Assembly (NCBI GenBank): GCA_029204225.1
Contig: CM055102.1
Coordinates: 3,714,827 to 3,778,826, forward strand
Source of the DNA: Diphasiastrum complanatum
Taxonomy: Eukaryota > Streptophyta > Lycopodiopsida > Lycopodiales > Lycopodiaceae
Direction of reading: 5' to 3'
Length of the DNA stretch: 64,000 nucleotides
The first letter of the stretch is position 1; each line of letters begins with the position of its first letter. The position numbers and the translations under genes are program-made. Positions 1-12,130 of this stretch are shown here, piece by piece. The notes beneath the pieces were generated by a model. That model was not told the DNA's origin, searched no databases, and saw nothing but the letters and a program-made list of their open reading frames with translations.

Positions 1-1233
1 AGAATTTGAGCAGCAGGAAGGTATTGATTTTGAGAAAACCTTCACACCCGTAGCTAAGATGGTAACTATATGTTCTGTCATTGCTATTTCTGCTTTCTAT
101 GGTTGGAAGATCTAGCAAATGGATGTTAAATATGCTTTTCTTAATGGAGTGCTGGATGAAGAGGTGTACTTAGTACAACCTCAAGGATTTATTAAACCAG
201 GGAGTGCATTACAAGCGTAGGGGAATGGTAAAGAGTGATGCTGATCCTAATCTTTACATTCTAAGGCAAAATTCAGATATAGTGTTCATTGTGTTGTATG
301 TGGATGATTTGAATATTACAAGAAATAATGAGAGATTAATTAATGAAATCAAATCAAATCTTTCCAATGCTTTTGACATGAGCGATCTAGGATTGATGCA
401 CTATTGTCTTGGCATTGAAGTATGGCAAAAGGAAAATGTGGTCTTTCTTACACAAAGCAAATATGCACAAGATTTGCTTTATAAGTTCAATATGCAGGAT
501 TGTAAGCCTTTGAGTACACCTATGGATGTCAACACGAAGCTTACTACATATGATGAATCTGAGAAAGTGGATGCTTATTTGTATAGACAGCTGGTGGGTA
601 GTTTGATTTATTTGACACACACACGACCTGATATTTCTTATGTTGTTGGTGTTGTTAGTCAATTTATGCAAGATCCTAGTCAAACACACTAAAAGCCTGC
701 TAAACGTATTTTCAGATACATTTGAGGGACATTGAATTTTGGAAGTGCCAATATTGATAGGATATACCTGATTGGGCAGGTAATATTGATGACAGAAGGT
801 CTACCAGTGGTCATACATCAGTTATGGTACAGTTGCTGTTTCATGGAGCAACAAAAAGCAACCTACAGTAGTCTTATCCTCGACGGAAGCTGAATATCGA
901 GCACTCAACAATGTTGCACAAGAAGCGGTATGGTTACAAAGATTGCTTGTGGACTTAGGTCAACCATATGTGGATGCAACTATTATATCTTGAGACAATC
1001 AAAGCTGCATTCACCTTGCCAAAAATCCAGTTTTACATGCTCGAACCAAGTACATCAAAATACATTATCATTTTGTTCGAGAGAAAATTTTTGATGGAGC
1101 CATAGATCTTGTTTTCTGTAAATCTGAAGATCAAGTGGCATATATTTTTACTAAGTCATTAGGTAGATGTAAATTTGAAAAGTTTCGTACTCTACTAGGA
1201 ATAGAAGAATGTAGTTTTATCATTGAGGGATAG
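1..1233 (+). pseudogene. Ty1/copia relic A: reverse transcriptase and RNase H, 3' half
   Basis: This is the 3' half of a copia pol gene running in from the left edge. In order it shows the RT fingers (FTPVAKM, QMDVKYAFLNG), the RT catalytic YVDD at 297-308, the connection segment, and RNase H with LSSTEAEYRAL near 870-905 and an IFTK-type end near 1150. A stop interrupts the first segment near 115. A deletion near 205 removes the YGLKQ region that normally lies between the fingers and YVDD. Further stops occur near 690, 725 and 992. A purine-rich run directly precedes TGTTAGA at 1234, as expected for a polypurine tract next to a 3' LTR. The reading frame is dead; family assignment is firm. 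Confidence 0.9.
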
Positions 1234-1640
1234 TGTTAGAAATCAATGATAAACTTCATTGTTACACTTCTTAGTTACTGTTTACCCAAACTTAGACAAT
1301 CAATTTATTTGAAGAACATCTAGAACGGGCTTCCAGCTAATCTCCAGCAAAGGGTAACCAATCCTATCATAATTTCAAGTTTAGATATTAAACTCAATCA
1401 CTTGAGGTCATTGAAGACTTGGCCATCTTCAAGGACTTCCATGAAATTAGCATTTAGAACAAGTCTGCAGAAATACATTACTTTTGAGACAGTCTGTAGA
1501 AATACTCTAAGTGTCACGACCATCTGCAAAAATGAACTATGTTTTCCACAGTGTCGTCTTTTTCGCATTTCCTCAAAATGCGAAACTAGTGAAGGTCATC
1601 TATTTTTGTGAGTTAAACTGTTTCAAGGGCACCTTTTTCT
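1234..1640 (+). repeat. Rearranged copia LTR sequence
   Basis: A 29-bp sequence beginning TGTTAGAAATCAATG starts an LTR at 1234 and recurs exactly at 1641-1669. Between the two, about 1291-1640 matches the LTR starting at 10789 (compare 10940-11455): shared landmarks are the 'acgggcttc' and 'cagcaaagggtaaccaatcc' runs and the 'gaaggtcatcta' run near 1592 and 11405. The segment is therefore LTR of the element to its right (copia B), shortened and joined to LTR of copia A. The 3' end of the LTR, the primer-binding site and the start of gag are missing before 1690. Confidence 0.7.
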
Positions 1641-1689
1641 TGTTAGAAATCAATGATAAACTTCATTGTCATCTTCTTCAAGAAAAAAT

Positions 1690-3635
1690 GTAGAGAAAGA
1701 CCAGCGACCTGTCCATCAAAGACAAATCCATGGCCCTGTACACCAAGAAGAAAGACTATTCCAAGGGCAAGAATCAAGTGCAGCAGCAACAACAACAGAA
1801 GCCTCACACTCAAGGTGAGAATAGTGGATTGTGCAAGAAGCTCTTTTGCATATATTGCAAGAGAGCCAATCATGACATCAAGGAGTGTCACATTCGCATC
1901 TACAATGAGGAAAAGAAGCAACAACAACAGTAGCCAGACTCCTCCAATGTGACGAAATTTAAGGAGCAAGATACACACCTATTAATGGCTTTCAACAATG
2001 GCAACGAAGACCACGATAGCTGGTACCTGCACAATGGCGCTACCCAACACACGACCTCTCGCAAGGAATGGTTTATCGAGTATGCAGCTTACAATAGAGA
2101 TCAATTCATCTACCTTGGAGATTCAAGCACCATATGCGTGGAAGACAAAGGGACAGTTAAGGTCACGTTCAAAAACAATCTTTCTATTTATGTCACCAAT
2201 GTTCTTTACGTACCTTAGTTGTCAAAGAACCTATTGTCAATTCCTAAGATGACTGATGAGGGCTACATTGTTATTTTCTCATCCGAGCAGTGTAGAATCT
2301 TCAATGAAGATACTACTCTGACTACATGCACTAGAGTCGGAAAGCTTTACTTACTCTCTAATTCAGTTGCATTAGCTAGCATCTCAATGAAAATGTAAAT
2401 GATAATGCTATTCTGTGGCATAGTCGATTTGGACACGTGAATACAAGATCATTTTCTTTATACATTGTAATAATTTAGTTGATATGTTGTATTTCCCTTC
2501 TTCATTAGATAGGAAATCTCCTTTTTGTGAATCATGCATCTGTGGAAAGCATTCTGGAAGCAAGTTTTCTAAATTACATTCCATCGAAACAAAGCATGTA
2601 TTGGATCTTGTACATAGCAAACTTTGTGGTCCAATGCCAACTCCGTTCTTAGGAGATGCAATCTATTTTATCACTTTCATAGATGATTATTCCAAATGGT
2701 CTACAATCATGTTCATTAAGCACAAATATGAAGCCTTTGAATGCTTCAAGAGATTCAAGGCCATGGTTGAGACACAAACGTCTACAAAAGTGAAAAAGCA
2801 CTTCGAATTGATGGTGGCGACGAATACCTCTCTATTGAGATGTCCGACTACCTGGCTGAACATGGTATTAGAAAATAGTTGACAACTTCCTATTCACCTC
2901 AAGAGAATGGGATTGCATAAAGGAAGAACTGAATACTTCTCAACTCAGCCAGATCCATGCTACACCAATCACATCTACCTGCGAAGTTCTAGGCAGAAGC
3001 TACTGCCACAGCCTGTTACGTACAGAACAGATCTAGCACCAAAGCCGTCAACAACTAAACTCCTTATGAAGTTTGGCATGGACACAAGCCTAGTGTCAGC
3101 CATTTAAAAATATTTGGTGGTATATGTTTTGTTCACATTCCTAGACAGCTTAGGAAGAAACTAGATCATAGGACAAATAAATGTATTTTCATTGTCTATC
3201 ATAATGAACATAAAGCTTACAAAATTTATGATCCATCCGCCAATGTAGTATTTGTCTCTAGGTATGTAATATTTCAAGAACATACATACTATGATTTCAA
3301 ACAACCATTGATAAACGATGCTATGTCATTTCATCCTATTTTACGTAGCATGGAATCTTCCAACGATAATGTTTTTTCTACAGAACCTGCAGCTACAACT
3401 ACAGAAGCCGAGCAACCGACGGTACCTGTCATTAGACCAGACCAAGCTAGCTTGAACAAATCTGAAAAACTTCAAGAAGAAGCATCATTACATTCTGGTC
3501 AACCAAACGTCTGTAGATCCTCACGGACTTGGACAGTTTTTGAGAGGTATATAACTCAATCATTCTAGACTTCATCAGAAGAACCAGAGAGCCTAGCCGA
3601 AGCAATTAACTCCAAGGATGTTGTGAAGTGGCAAG
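1690..3635 (+). pseudogene. Ty1/copia relic B, 5' part: gag zinc knuckle, protease, integrase
   Basis: The sequence holds the C-terminal gag with a CX2CX4HX4C zinc knuckle (1847-1888), then a protease region at about 2021 that reads WYLHNGA where copia proteases have L-D-S-G-A, so the catalytic Asp is gone. It continues with the pre-integrase HH/CC region (LWHSRFGH near 2415, CESCICGK near 2526) and an integrase core. In the core VHSKLCGP (near 2613) has Lys where the first catalytic Asp belongs. A frameshift follows near 2795, with stops near 2878 and 2916. The integrase C-terminus (FGGICFVHIPRQL..., 3110-3300) and the linker reading INSKDVVKWQE at the end are still legible. The frame resumes after the inserted element at 9239. 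A stop at 1931-1933 separates gag from protease. Confidence 0.88.
3631..3635. repeat. Target-site duplication, left copy (GCAAG)
   Basis: GCAAG at 3631-3635 recurs at 9239-9243 on the other side of the inserted LTR element. Removing the element and one copy restores the copia reading frame across Trp-Gln-Glu-Ala-Met, which fixes the insertion point to the base. Confidence 0.85.
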
Positions 3636-4104
3636 AGTTAGTAATCAGTTTTAATCTGATTCATTATTATAAGCTTCAAATGTGATACTGTAATAAATGT
3701 ACAGTTAGTCACTTTACTGTTTTCAGTAGTGATCAGGACGTGACCCACTATTGTCATATCAGCGGGCACTTATCCCCGTAGCTGGCTACTTGGGTTAGCC
3801 GAGTAGCCACACATAGGAAGAATTAGCCTGTACAAAGTTATTTACAATACTTGCTATACTTGGGGGCATGTCCCAAGTTTGTCGGTCGAATTTGGCCATA
3901 TTGGGCCCGACCTTAGTTTGACAGGTGGAAGGCCGAATTTAGGACACTTGCTTTTCATGCAGTTTGTAAATACTTTATATGTACAGTGTTTCTTTGTAAT
4001 CTATTAACTTTTGTTGTGCCATCTTTGAGAGCTTGTGAGGAGTGGCTATGGTGATTGTGTGATGTGATCTGCATATTGCACTAGATTCTATCGGAATTTC
4101 AACT
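3636..4104 (+). repeat. 5' LTR of the nested element
   Basis: This is a direct repeat of 8767-9238. The copies share long exact runs such as 'gtagctggctacttgggttagccgagtagcc' (only partly quoted here), as well as the inverted ends AGTTAG...(C/G)ACT. They differ by scattered substitutions and small indels near the start. Confidence 0.88.
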
Positions 4105-4118
4105 TGCTATTAGAGTGG
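4105..4118 (+). other. Primer-binding-site-like sequence
   Basis: TGCTATTAGAGTGG begins directly after the 5' LTR. It resembles the usual plant initiator-Met tRNA primer site TGGTATCAGAGC with three differences over 12 bases. The position is exactly right; the match is imperfect. Confidence 0.6.
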
Positions 4119-7100
4119 TAGGTGTAGTAGATATGCACGATTCGGTGGAGCTATGGAAAAGCGTCTTTCACCAGGAGAAATAGCACTCAAAGCGTCTCAG
4201 GAGAGAGGATTCCATACAGGGTATCGGCAGTCCGGATGGCAGGAGACAGCAAAGCTCCTTCGATCAGAGCTTTGGGGAAGATCAGAACGATTGTCGTAGG
4301 TGGATTCCGGGGAGAATTCACGGAAAAACTTGCAGTTTCGGTGGTTTCAAAGAAATCATCGATGGTGGCCTCATAATTCACTGTGTAGACAGCCGTTTGG
4401 CGCAACGGGGCTTGCATGATTATGCAAAGAGCAGTGACAAAGAGAGCCATAGTAATTTATAGGGTCAGATTTGGTGAGAAACTGAGAAATTGAGAATTTT
4501 CCAATTCTATGAGCTATATGCGGATTTCTCAGGAAAGTAGACTATTTGCAGTCAATTGGATACCAATCGAATAACTGTAAATTTGATCACTGAGCTAGAG
4601 GAAGGGCGACCTTAGTCAGATGACGAGCTGCAAGAGAAACCACAAAAAAATGTGGAAAAATGCCCAAAATATCCTTCTCTTCAAAGCTGTTAGGGTTTAT
4701 AGATGGAAAATCGTGGATCTCTCTCTCCACATAACTATTTCTGGAGCTGTAAAAGGCCAGTGGAGGGCATCCTGATACTGTGAAGATGGTTGTAAGAGGC
4801 CGTGGGCGGCCGTGGAGAGGCAAGGGAGATGGATCGATTTTTAGGTAGCAGCCACCATAGCTTGAGCAAGGAAAAAGCATGGAAGGAATGAGAATGGAGG
4901 AGATGGAGGAGGCGCGGGCCTCGCGCGCACTCACTCAGAAGGAAGCTGTAGCAATTATAGGGTGTCAGTGTATTGAGGACTCCAATTCAACGTGCCAAAT
5001 CATGGGCAACCAGTGGATCTAGGCCAGATCGACGGTGTAAAGGAGGAGCACCGAGGGCCGTAGGATCATCGATAGCCATTGGGATATGGCTGAAAGGAGG
5101 CTTGAAGTTTTGAAGTGCAAAAATGAAAAAACTTCATTAAGAATTTCCAGTTTGAAATATTGAAAGGGACTCGAAGGGCAAAAATGCCATTTCTTCATTA
5201 AAAATCTTCAAAATGAAACAGTTCAAATCTGTAAGGCAAATTGGTTTTGGGGCTATCTTTAGCTAGAGGGCATCTTTTTTTGCCATCCTTGGGCCAAAAT
5301 GACCTCTGAAATTGACTGCTCAGAGCCAGCGGATAGAGCGATGTCACAGAGTAGGGAGAAAGGTGTTTTGGGGGGTTTTTGTCACCATTCTATCGAGCAG
5401 AGTGTGGGTGACCTAGTGATGGGCTACATTCGCTATTCGGGTTCTGTAGGGCCAAATTTGGGACAATTTTTGGCTGGTGAAACCTGCTACAGGGAGGTAC
5501 AATGACACATTATCGCCTTGGAATCATTATTACTTACTCTTGATAGGGTAACAGGGTGTTTGGAAGCGGTAAATGCAGTATGGGGACGAATGATAGCGGA
5601 ATTGTGTGGAAAAAGCTAGTATTGGCGACAAAAGTGCAGTTTGGCGGCGCGACTACTCATCATTGGCGACAATTTTGAGAGGGCAAGCAATCACAGGTGA
5701 GAGGTAGGCATGGTATGCCGGTTATAGGGAGAAAAATTCTTGTGATCAGGTTCAACTCTTGGGGTTCGAACCAACCAACGTCAAGTGGCGTTTTGGGGGA
5801 ATGCTCTCATAAGTATGATCGGCAGTGGCATTGTTGAGTCAGGTGATAGCTGCATTGACACACGCATCTGTAGCTTGGAAATTTCTCGTTCGGAGGGAAA
5901 TATGGGCTAGCTTGGAGGTACACACATATTGGTGGTCACAGGTGATGGAAGTGCAAGGTGGTGCCAGTTGGAAGCCATTGGGCAAGATACTGGACTTGCA
6001 TTGGATGAGCTGTGTGTGGGACACATGGAGGATGAAGAATGGGTCAGTGAGTGTGATGATTTTGCGGTTTTGCAGTCAGTAAGTCAATTTTGATCAAGAC
6101 ATTGTAGCTGTGGAGCAGTGTATCAGGTTTTTCATCGAAGAGATACACTTCAACTGCCAGTTTGGATAAGTTAAGTCAATTTGCCATATCAGCATTGCAT
6201 CAAGGATGCAGATTCCAACGATGACAGGGTGATTTGGTTTGGGCCATGGAAGATCTCACAGGTTCACTTGGAGGTATATTGGCATGCACAGTCATGTGAG
6301 GGACTTGATGGTGGCTTTGGAGTTCACATCTCAGTGTATTCTCAGGGAATTGTTTGGAATCATTCACAGGAGCAGCTTTGAAGCTAGTTTGGGGGAATAC
6401 AGGTGGGGCACTATAGGGTAGATGCTCAGATCTTTGTGATCGTGGATGGCATTGAGATACCTGGTAGGGATAGCACTACAGGATGGGATGATCATCAGGG
6501 GGCAGCTATTTCATATTGGACTTGAGTCATTGGCATGGACATGACTTATAGGTGGGATTCATGATGGAATCAAAAAGCTGCAAACGCAAATGGGCAAAGC
6601 GTGAAGCTTTGGGAGCCAGCTCTAGGTTGGAGAGCTGATGGAGATCGCACGGGGTGTGATCGGAGGGAAAACACTATATGAGTGTTTTGTCAGCGATCTA
6701 CTAGAGGGGACACTAATGGCGAGGACTTCATGGTGTGCTCATTTGGGAGTACAGGATGGCATTACAACATGGGGCCAATTTTGGACATTGGCATCGATGG
6801 AGAGGCATCTACCATCACGGGCGTGGATAGGCTACCTATAGCTTTCATGCATTTGGCTATATTTGCAGGAGTCTAGGCTTGGCACAAGTGTTGGAATTTC
6901 CATGGTGCAGATTCTCAGGTGGTGAGATCAGGGATAAGCCTAGAGGAAGTCACTCAGAGCCATATACCTCAGTACGATCAGGGAGATAGTAGTCTCGAGA
7001 TCCCGTGAGCGGCGACTCAGGGATATGCTTGCATTGGCATGGTGTCGGGTGGCACATAGCAAGGGAGAGCAAGCAGATACTAGGAGCCAGGTAGAGCAGG

Positions 7101-8757
7101 TGATGCAAGAGAGAGCGGCTAGTCTAGCAGGATGGTGACTAGGATCGGAGACATCAGGTGAGCATAATATGTGGATGACGAGTCCATTGGGGTGGCACTC
7201 AGGGAGATGCTACAATTGCTTAGGTATGATATGTCATTTGATGTATGGACGATGTTCTTCAGCTGGTGCATCATGTGGTGACCTAGGGACGAGTCAAGCC
7301 TACTTGGAGGTAGGTGGCATGGAGTGTACCTGGTGTGGTACATATCTTGAGGGCATGGAGTGCATTACGAGGTGATGTGGATCCAACATGCCCATGGTTG
7401 TGAGCCGACAGGGATGGAGATGGTTGCTCAGGGAGTGACAGTTGATACTTTGACGAGTGATTAGGTGAGCTGCATGGTCATATGCACAATAGTCTCCAGG
7501 TTGGCGTCACATGTTGTGTCTATCCATTATTATAAAGCAAGATGCAGTTTTTGGTTAGATCCAGTTGGAGTCTAGTTGCACTACAGGTGGACAGATTCTT
7601 GGGGAGCTATCAGCGGGTAATGGATACTTGGTGATCAAATGGTACATGGAATAGGGTTTTGGAGCTATCCTACCTGATATGCTAGGGATCGTGGGTGAGT
7701 TGTTCATCACGATAGTGCATCTAGTTTGCATTTGCTTTGTCTTGGACGCTATGATAGATGTGTTGGTGAGATAAGCTCCTTGGTGGGAGGCCTATGTACT
7801 AGTCAAATCAGAGTTGGCAACGTCAAGCATGGGAAGTTGATCCTACATGGGATGTAGGAGAGGCAAACTATCATTAGTATCTCTGGGAGATAGACGAACT
7901 ACTCAGATATAGCCTATGGTGAGGTTTGTGTACATTCATTCATTGGGTCCTTGGTAGACTCTTGTGCTTGGAGCATGGAGAATGGATGGGGATCAGCTTT
8001 CAGGACTTATTGGACAGTTGGATATGCTTGGACGTGAGGGCATCTTGGTTACAGGTGTGGGCCATGGTTGGAGACCTGATTGGAGACCAATGGTGTAGCA
8101 GCAGATCTACAGGTGGCACAAGTGTTGGTATGACAAGATACCATAGTTTGAGCAGGCCTTGGTTATGTATTTGGCGCTTTATCATTCGTGTTGGTTTGAT
8201 GGGTGTGTGTGGGCTTGCATGTTACCTTGTCACAGGAGTCTAGATCTGAGTCAGAGTCGTATGTGGTTGTGCATTTGCTACAGTAAAACAAAGTAGTCAT
8301 TTTATGCTCTTTGACTTGTCATTATGTCTACTAGCTATTTATCCGGTGAGGGTATAGTCTTATGGTGGTAGTAAGATTTCCTCAGGTTGATCCTCAGTCG
8401 CTCATTTATGTTAGCTTTACAGGTTTGTGCTTGTAAGTGCCTGATAGGATGTCAACCTAGTTAGATGGAGGATGTAAGTCTCATAGTGGCAGTGGGATTT
8501 CCTCAGTTTGAGCCATGTCACTCATGTGGTCCACTTGTGTTCAAGTCGGATTGGGGACGAGTCAGTTGGTCGAGAGTGTGGTAGACTCTATGTATGAGCA
8601 TTGTGGTTGCATGATACTTTGTGAGTCAAACCTGGTGGTTTGTTGGTGTGCTTGAGTGTGAGTCAAGTACAGAGTAGCATGGACATGCATAACATCTTTT
8701 GGACACTCCAGACGTTCCTACAAATTATTGTTTTTCACTCTTATCACATTTGAGCTT
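4119..8757. other. Interior of the nested element, no recognisable retrotransposon genes
   Basis: The left part (to about 5250) contains a minus-strand open frame at 4187-4450 starting MALFVTALCIIMQAP, with a hydrophobic start; it could be a captured gene piece, but I do not recognise it. The middle and right parts (about 5300-8300) are G/T-rich on the plus strand, with short open frames in all phases and no family motifs. Near the right end a degenerate 120-bp unit occurs twice (about 8346-8460 and 8468-8590; landmarks 'agatttcctcag' and 'gggatttcctcag'). Confidence 0.6.
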
Positions 8758-8766
8758 AAGGGAGAG
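8758..8766 (+). other. Polypurine tract of the nested element
   Basis: AAGGGAGAG lies immediately before the 3' LTR start at 8767, the position where plus-strand priming occurs in LTR elements. Confidence 0.75.
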
Positions 8767-9238
8767 AGTTAGAAATCAGTTTTGATCAACTTATTCATCA
8801 TTATAAGCTTCACATGTGATACTGTAATAAATGTACAGTTAGTCAGTATATTGTTTTTAGTAGTGATCGGGACGTGACCCACTATTGTTATATCAACGGG
8901 CACTGATCCCGTAGCTGGCTACTTGGGTTAGCCGAGTAGCCACACATAGGAAGAATTAGCCTATACAGAGTTAGTTATAGTACTTGCTATACTTGGGGGC
9001 ATGTCCCAAGTTTGTCGGTCGAATTTGGCCATATTGGGCCCGACCTTAGTTTGACAGGTGGTAGGCCAATTTTAGGACACCTGTCTTTTCATGCAGTTTG
9101 TGAATACTATATATGTACAGTGTTTCTTTGTAATCTATTAACTTTTGTTGTGCCATATTTGAGAGCTTGTGAGGAGTGGCTATGGTGATTGTGTGATGTG
9201 ATTTGCATACTGCACTAGATTCTATCGGAATTTCGACT
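8767..9238 (+). repeat. 3' LTR of the nested element
   Basis: This is the second copy of the LTR at 3636-4104. It ends in ACT directly before the GCAAG target duplication (9239-9243) and the resumed copia frame. Confidence 0.88.
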
Positions 9239-10777
9239 GCAAGAAGCTATGGAAAGTGAGTACAACTCACTTTTGATGAACCAGATTTGGACATTGGTCA
9301 ACTTTCCCACTCACAAGAGAGTTATCGACAACAAGTGGATCTTCAAGAAGAAGATCAACTCTGATGGTTCCATTACTAAATGGAAAGCACGGCTGGTGGC
9401 TAAAGGATTCACTCAAGTCCAAGGAGTGGATTATCATAAAAATTTCAGTCCTGTCATCAAGATGCAGTCAATCAGGACTCTGATTGCATTAGCAGCCGCT
9501 GAAGACCTCGAAATACACCAAATGGATGTCAAGACAACGTTTCTCAACGACAATATCGAGGAAGAGCTGTACACCTTCCAATCGGAAGGATTTGAAGTGA
9601 AAGCCAAGAGCACAAAGTGTGCAAGCTGCACAAAGCAATCTATGGTCTGAAACAGGCCGCAAGAGCATGGTTCGATAGAATAAACTCTTATCTCATTCGA
9701 TTGGGATTTGCAAACAATTCAGCTGACTATAATGTTTATTTCAAGCATATAGGTATCCATTTAGTTCACATAGCTCTTTACGTAGATGATGCATTTATTT
9801 TGTCAAATGACACTTCTCTTCTGAACACTACTAAGAGTAATCCGTCAAAGGAATTTGACATGACTGATTTAGGTGTTGTTCATTCTTTGCTAGGAATTCA
9901 CATTACTAGAAATAGACTTCAGAAGAAGATCCATCTTAGCCAGCAGAGATATCTAAAAGGCATTTTAGAAAAATTTCATATGTTTGATTGCAAACCAATT
10001 GATACTCCAATGGTTCAAAGTATAGTATTGTGACTAAATCTACTTGTGCTGATTCTGATAGTGAAGTACTTGACATAGCGAAGTACCTTATCATTCACTC
10101 ATAGGATCTTTGATGTATGCAATAATGTGTACTAGACCATATTTAACATACATTGTTAGCATGTTAAGTCAATTCATGTCTAATCCTAGGATCTCTCATT
10201 GGAAGGCATTAAAGAGAGGGGTGAGATATATTTAGAGAAGTTTAGATCACATTTTATGTTACGATGGAAATGTCATCGACCCAATCGTCTTGTGAGGCTA
10301 CTCCGACTCAGATTGGGGAGGAACAGTCCCCATCAAAAAATCTACCTCTAGGTTTTTTTGTTTCTATCTAGCAGGGGGACCGTTTTCGTGGAACTCAAGG
10401 AAGCATAAATCAATTGCGCTTTCTTCGACCGAGGCAAAGTACATCGCAACATGTCAAACTTCAAAAGAAGTTGTATGGATCAAGTTATTACTTCACGACT
10501 TACATCACACTCAGTTCAATGCTACCACCATTATGTGTGACAACTTGAGCTGTATGTCACTTTCACTGAATCCCAGATTTCATGGCAAATCCAAGCACAT
10601 AGAAACCCAATATCATTTCATTCGGAAGAAAGTTTTCTCAAGGCAAGTGATCCTTCAATACTGCTCCACAACAGAAATGGCCACAAATATTTTCACCAAA
10701 GTGCTTTCCACGATCAAGCACCAGAAGTTTTTCAACATGCTGAACCCGACAAAGATACCAAGGCACCAACTATGACT
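9239..10777 (+). pseudogene. Ty1/copia relic B, 3' part: reverse transcriptase and RNase H
   Basis: The frame continues the copia gene broken at 3635. It reads QEAMESEYNSL, NKWIFKKK, KARLVAKGFTQ, then the RT palm with QMDVKTTFLN. A frameshift near 9610 precedes AIYGLKQAARAW and the intact catalytic YVDD at 9779-9790. A frameshift and stop follow near 10030. RNase H is legible as GSLMYAIMCTRPY, YSDSDWGG (near 10305) and ALSSTEAKYIA (near 10420-10450), ending with NIFTKVLS near 10690. At least three lesions make it inactive. The distance from RNase H to the polypurine tract and LTR at 10780 is normal for copia. Confidence 0.9.
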
Positions 10778-10779
10778 TT

Positions 10780-10788
10780 AAGGGGGAC
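10780..10788 (+). other. Polypurine tract of copia B
   Basis: AAGGGGGAC immediately precedes the LTR start TGTTGGAAATTA at 10789. Confidence 0.75.
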
Positions 10789-12130
10789 TGTTGGAAATTA
10801 AGCTCATAGTTGCCTCCTTGGTGAATGACTAATTTCTATTTCAAGATTCTTCCTGTACGTTTATTGATCTTCGATCTAGGTTTAGGTGAAACCTATTTTG
10901 GGTTCAAAGTCTGCTCATCTGATACCTGCAAGAATCATAACTTAGACAAGTAAACTATTTGAAGAACGTCTACAACGGGCTTCTGGCTGATTTCCAGCAA
11001 AGGGTAACCAATCCTATCATAATTTCAAGTTCAGATGTTAAGTTCAATAACTTGAAGTCATTGAAGACTTGGCCATCTTCAAGGACTTCCACAAACTAGC
11101 ATTTAGGACAAGTCTACAGACACACTTTACTTTTTCAACAGTATGCAGAAAATGCACTAAGTGTCGCACAACTCGCATTTTTTGCACTTTTTTGAAAAAT
11201 GCAACACTTTCACAAATTGAAAGAAAAACACTAAGTGTCGCACATTTCCAATTTGTCGCATTTTCCTGAAAACTGCGACACTTGCCTTCGGCTTCTTCCG
11301 TTCAACTATTTTGAAGAAGTCAACTTATGTACAGTTCAAAAATTCAACTATTTTCAACACTTTCAGCTTTTTCGCAAAAATGCAAAGAGAGAGAAAATTT
11401 TCGAAGGTCATCTACTTTTCAGAGTTGAATTGTTTTAGGGCACCTTCGGCTTTTTTGCAAAATCCCAAAGAGAGAGAGAATGCCGAAGGTTGTCTATTTT
11501 GAATGAGGAACGTTCCCAGCCACTTCCGAGAATTTGCGAAGTGAGAGAAAGCCACTTCTCCTAAAATGCTAAGTGAGAGAATTGCGACATCCTCTTCCGC
11601 ATCAACATTCCCTACGGGTTGACCGTGTACACAATATATAGTTGTCATCACAAGCCAAATACTTCTAAGTACAACAACTTGCCTAATTAGATGACAAACA
11701 CTTATTGTAATTAATACATGGATGCAATCTATAAATGGATCATCCTGGCACACTCTACGTGATGCTCCGTCCAACGATTTTGAGCCTCCTAGTTACGCTG
11801 TCATTATGGTTGTAACTGTCATTGTTGTGCTTCAGTGTAATATAGCAGCAACACACTTTTCTATCTGTGTATAACGTAGATGAATGCTTGTTGTGATTTG
11901 AATGCACTTCATTTCTGTTTGATCGCGCTTGGTTACTCACTCTGATCAGAACACGAACGTCTACGACTCCTCAGCTTCTGATCAGACGATGGCTGTCTTT
12001 GACGTCTGAGAAACTCGCCATTATTTTTATAGGTTTGATTTGTTTGATTTTTTGGACCTAAAGTAGTTTATACATAAATCATATATTTTATTAAAATCTT
12101 TTATTGTGATAGTACACTTCAAATTTGATA
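10789..12130 (+). repeat. LTR of copia B (3' LTR; right end approximate)
   Basis: The LTR starts TGTTGGAAATTA after the polypurine tract. About 10940-11455 matches 1291-1640, the surviving piece of the 5' LTR. The centre (11100-11560) repeats a motif around 'ctaagtgtcgca' and short 'cgaaggt' phrases several times, and has no counterpart of equal length in the left copy. The right end is uncertain: a possible end is just before GCGTAGTCATGCAT at 12132, a 14-mer also found after another LTR at 37676. Confidence 0.6.

Larger units (their letters stand above)
3636..9238 (+). mobile_element. Nested non-coding LTR retrotransposon (LARD-like), ends AGT...ACT
   Basis: A complete 5603-bp element sits inside copia B. 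It has two LTRs (3636-4104 and 8767-9238), a 5-bp target duplication, a tRNA-iMet-like primer-binding site after the 5' LTR and a polypurine tract before the 3' LTR. The element ends are AGT and ACT, not TG and CA. The 4.65-kb interior contains no gag, protease, integrase or RT motif that I can find on either strand. It therefore fits the large non-autonomous class (LARD), which depends on enzymes from a relative. The LTRs are about 93-95% identical by eye, so it inserted well after copia B. Orientation follows from the positions of the primer site and polypurine tract. Confidence 0.85.

Noticed and set aside
5299-8243. Many 60-105-codon frames in the interior of the nested LTR element
   Set aside because: They occur in several phases in G/T-rich sequence, share no motif with gag or pol, and look like chance frames.
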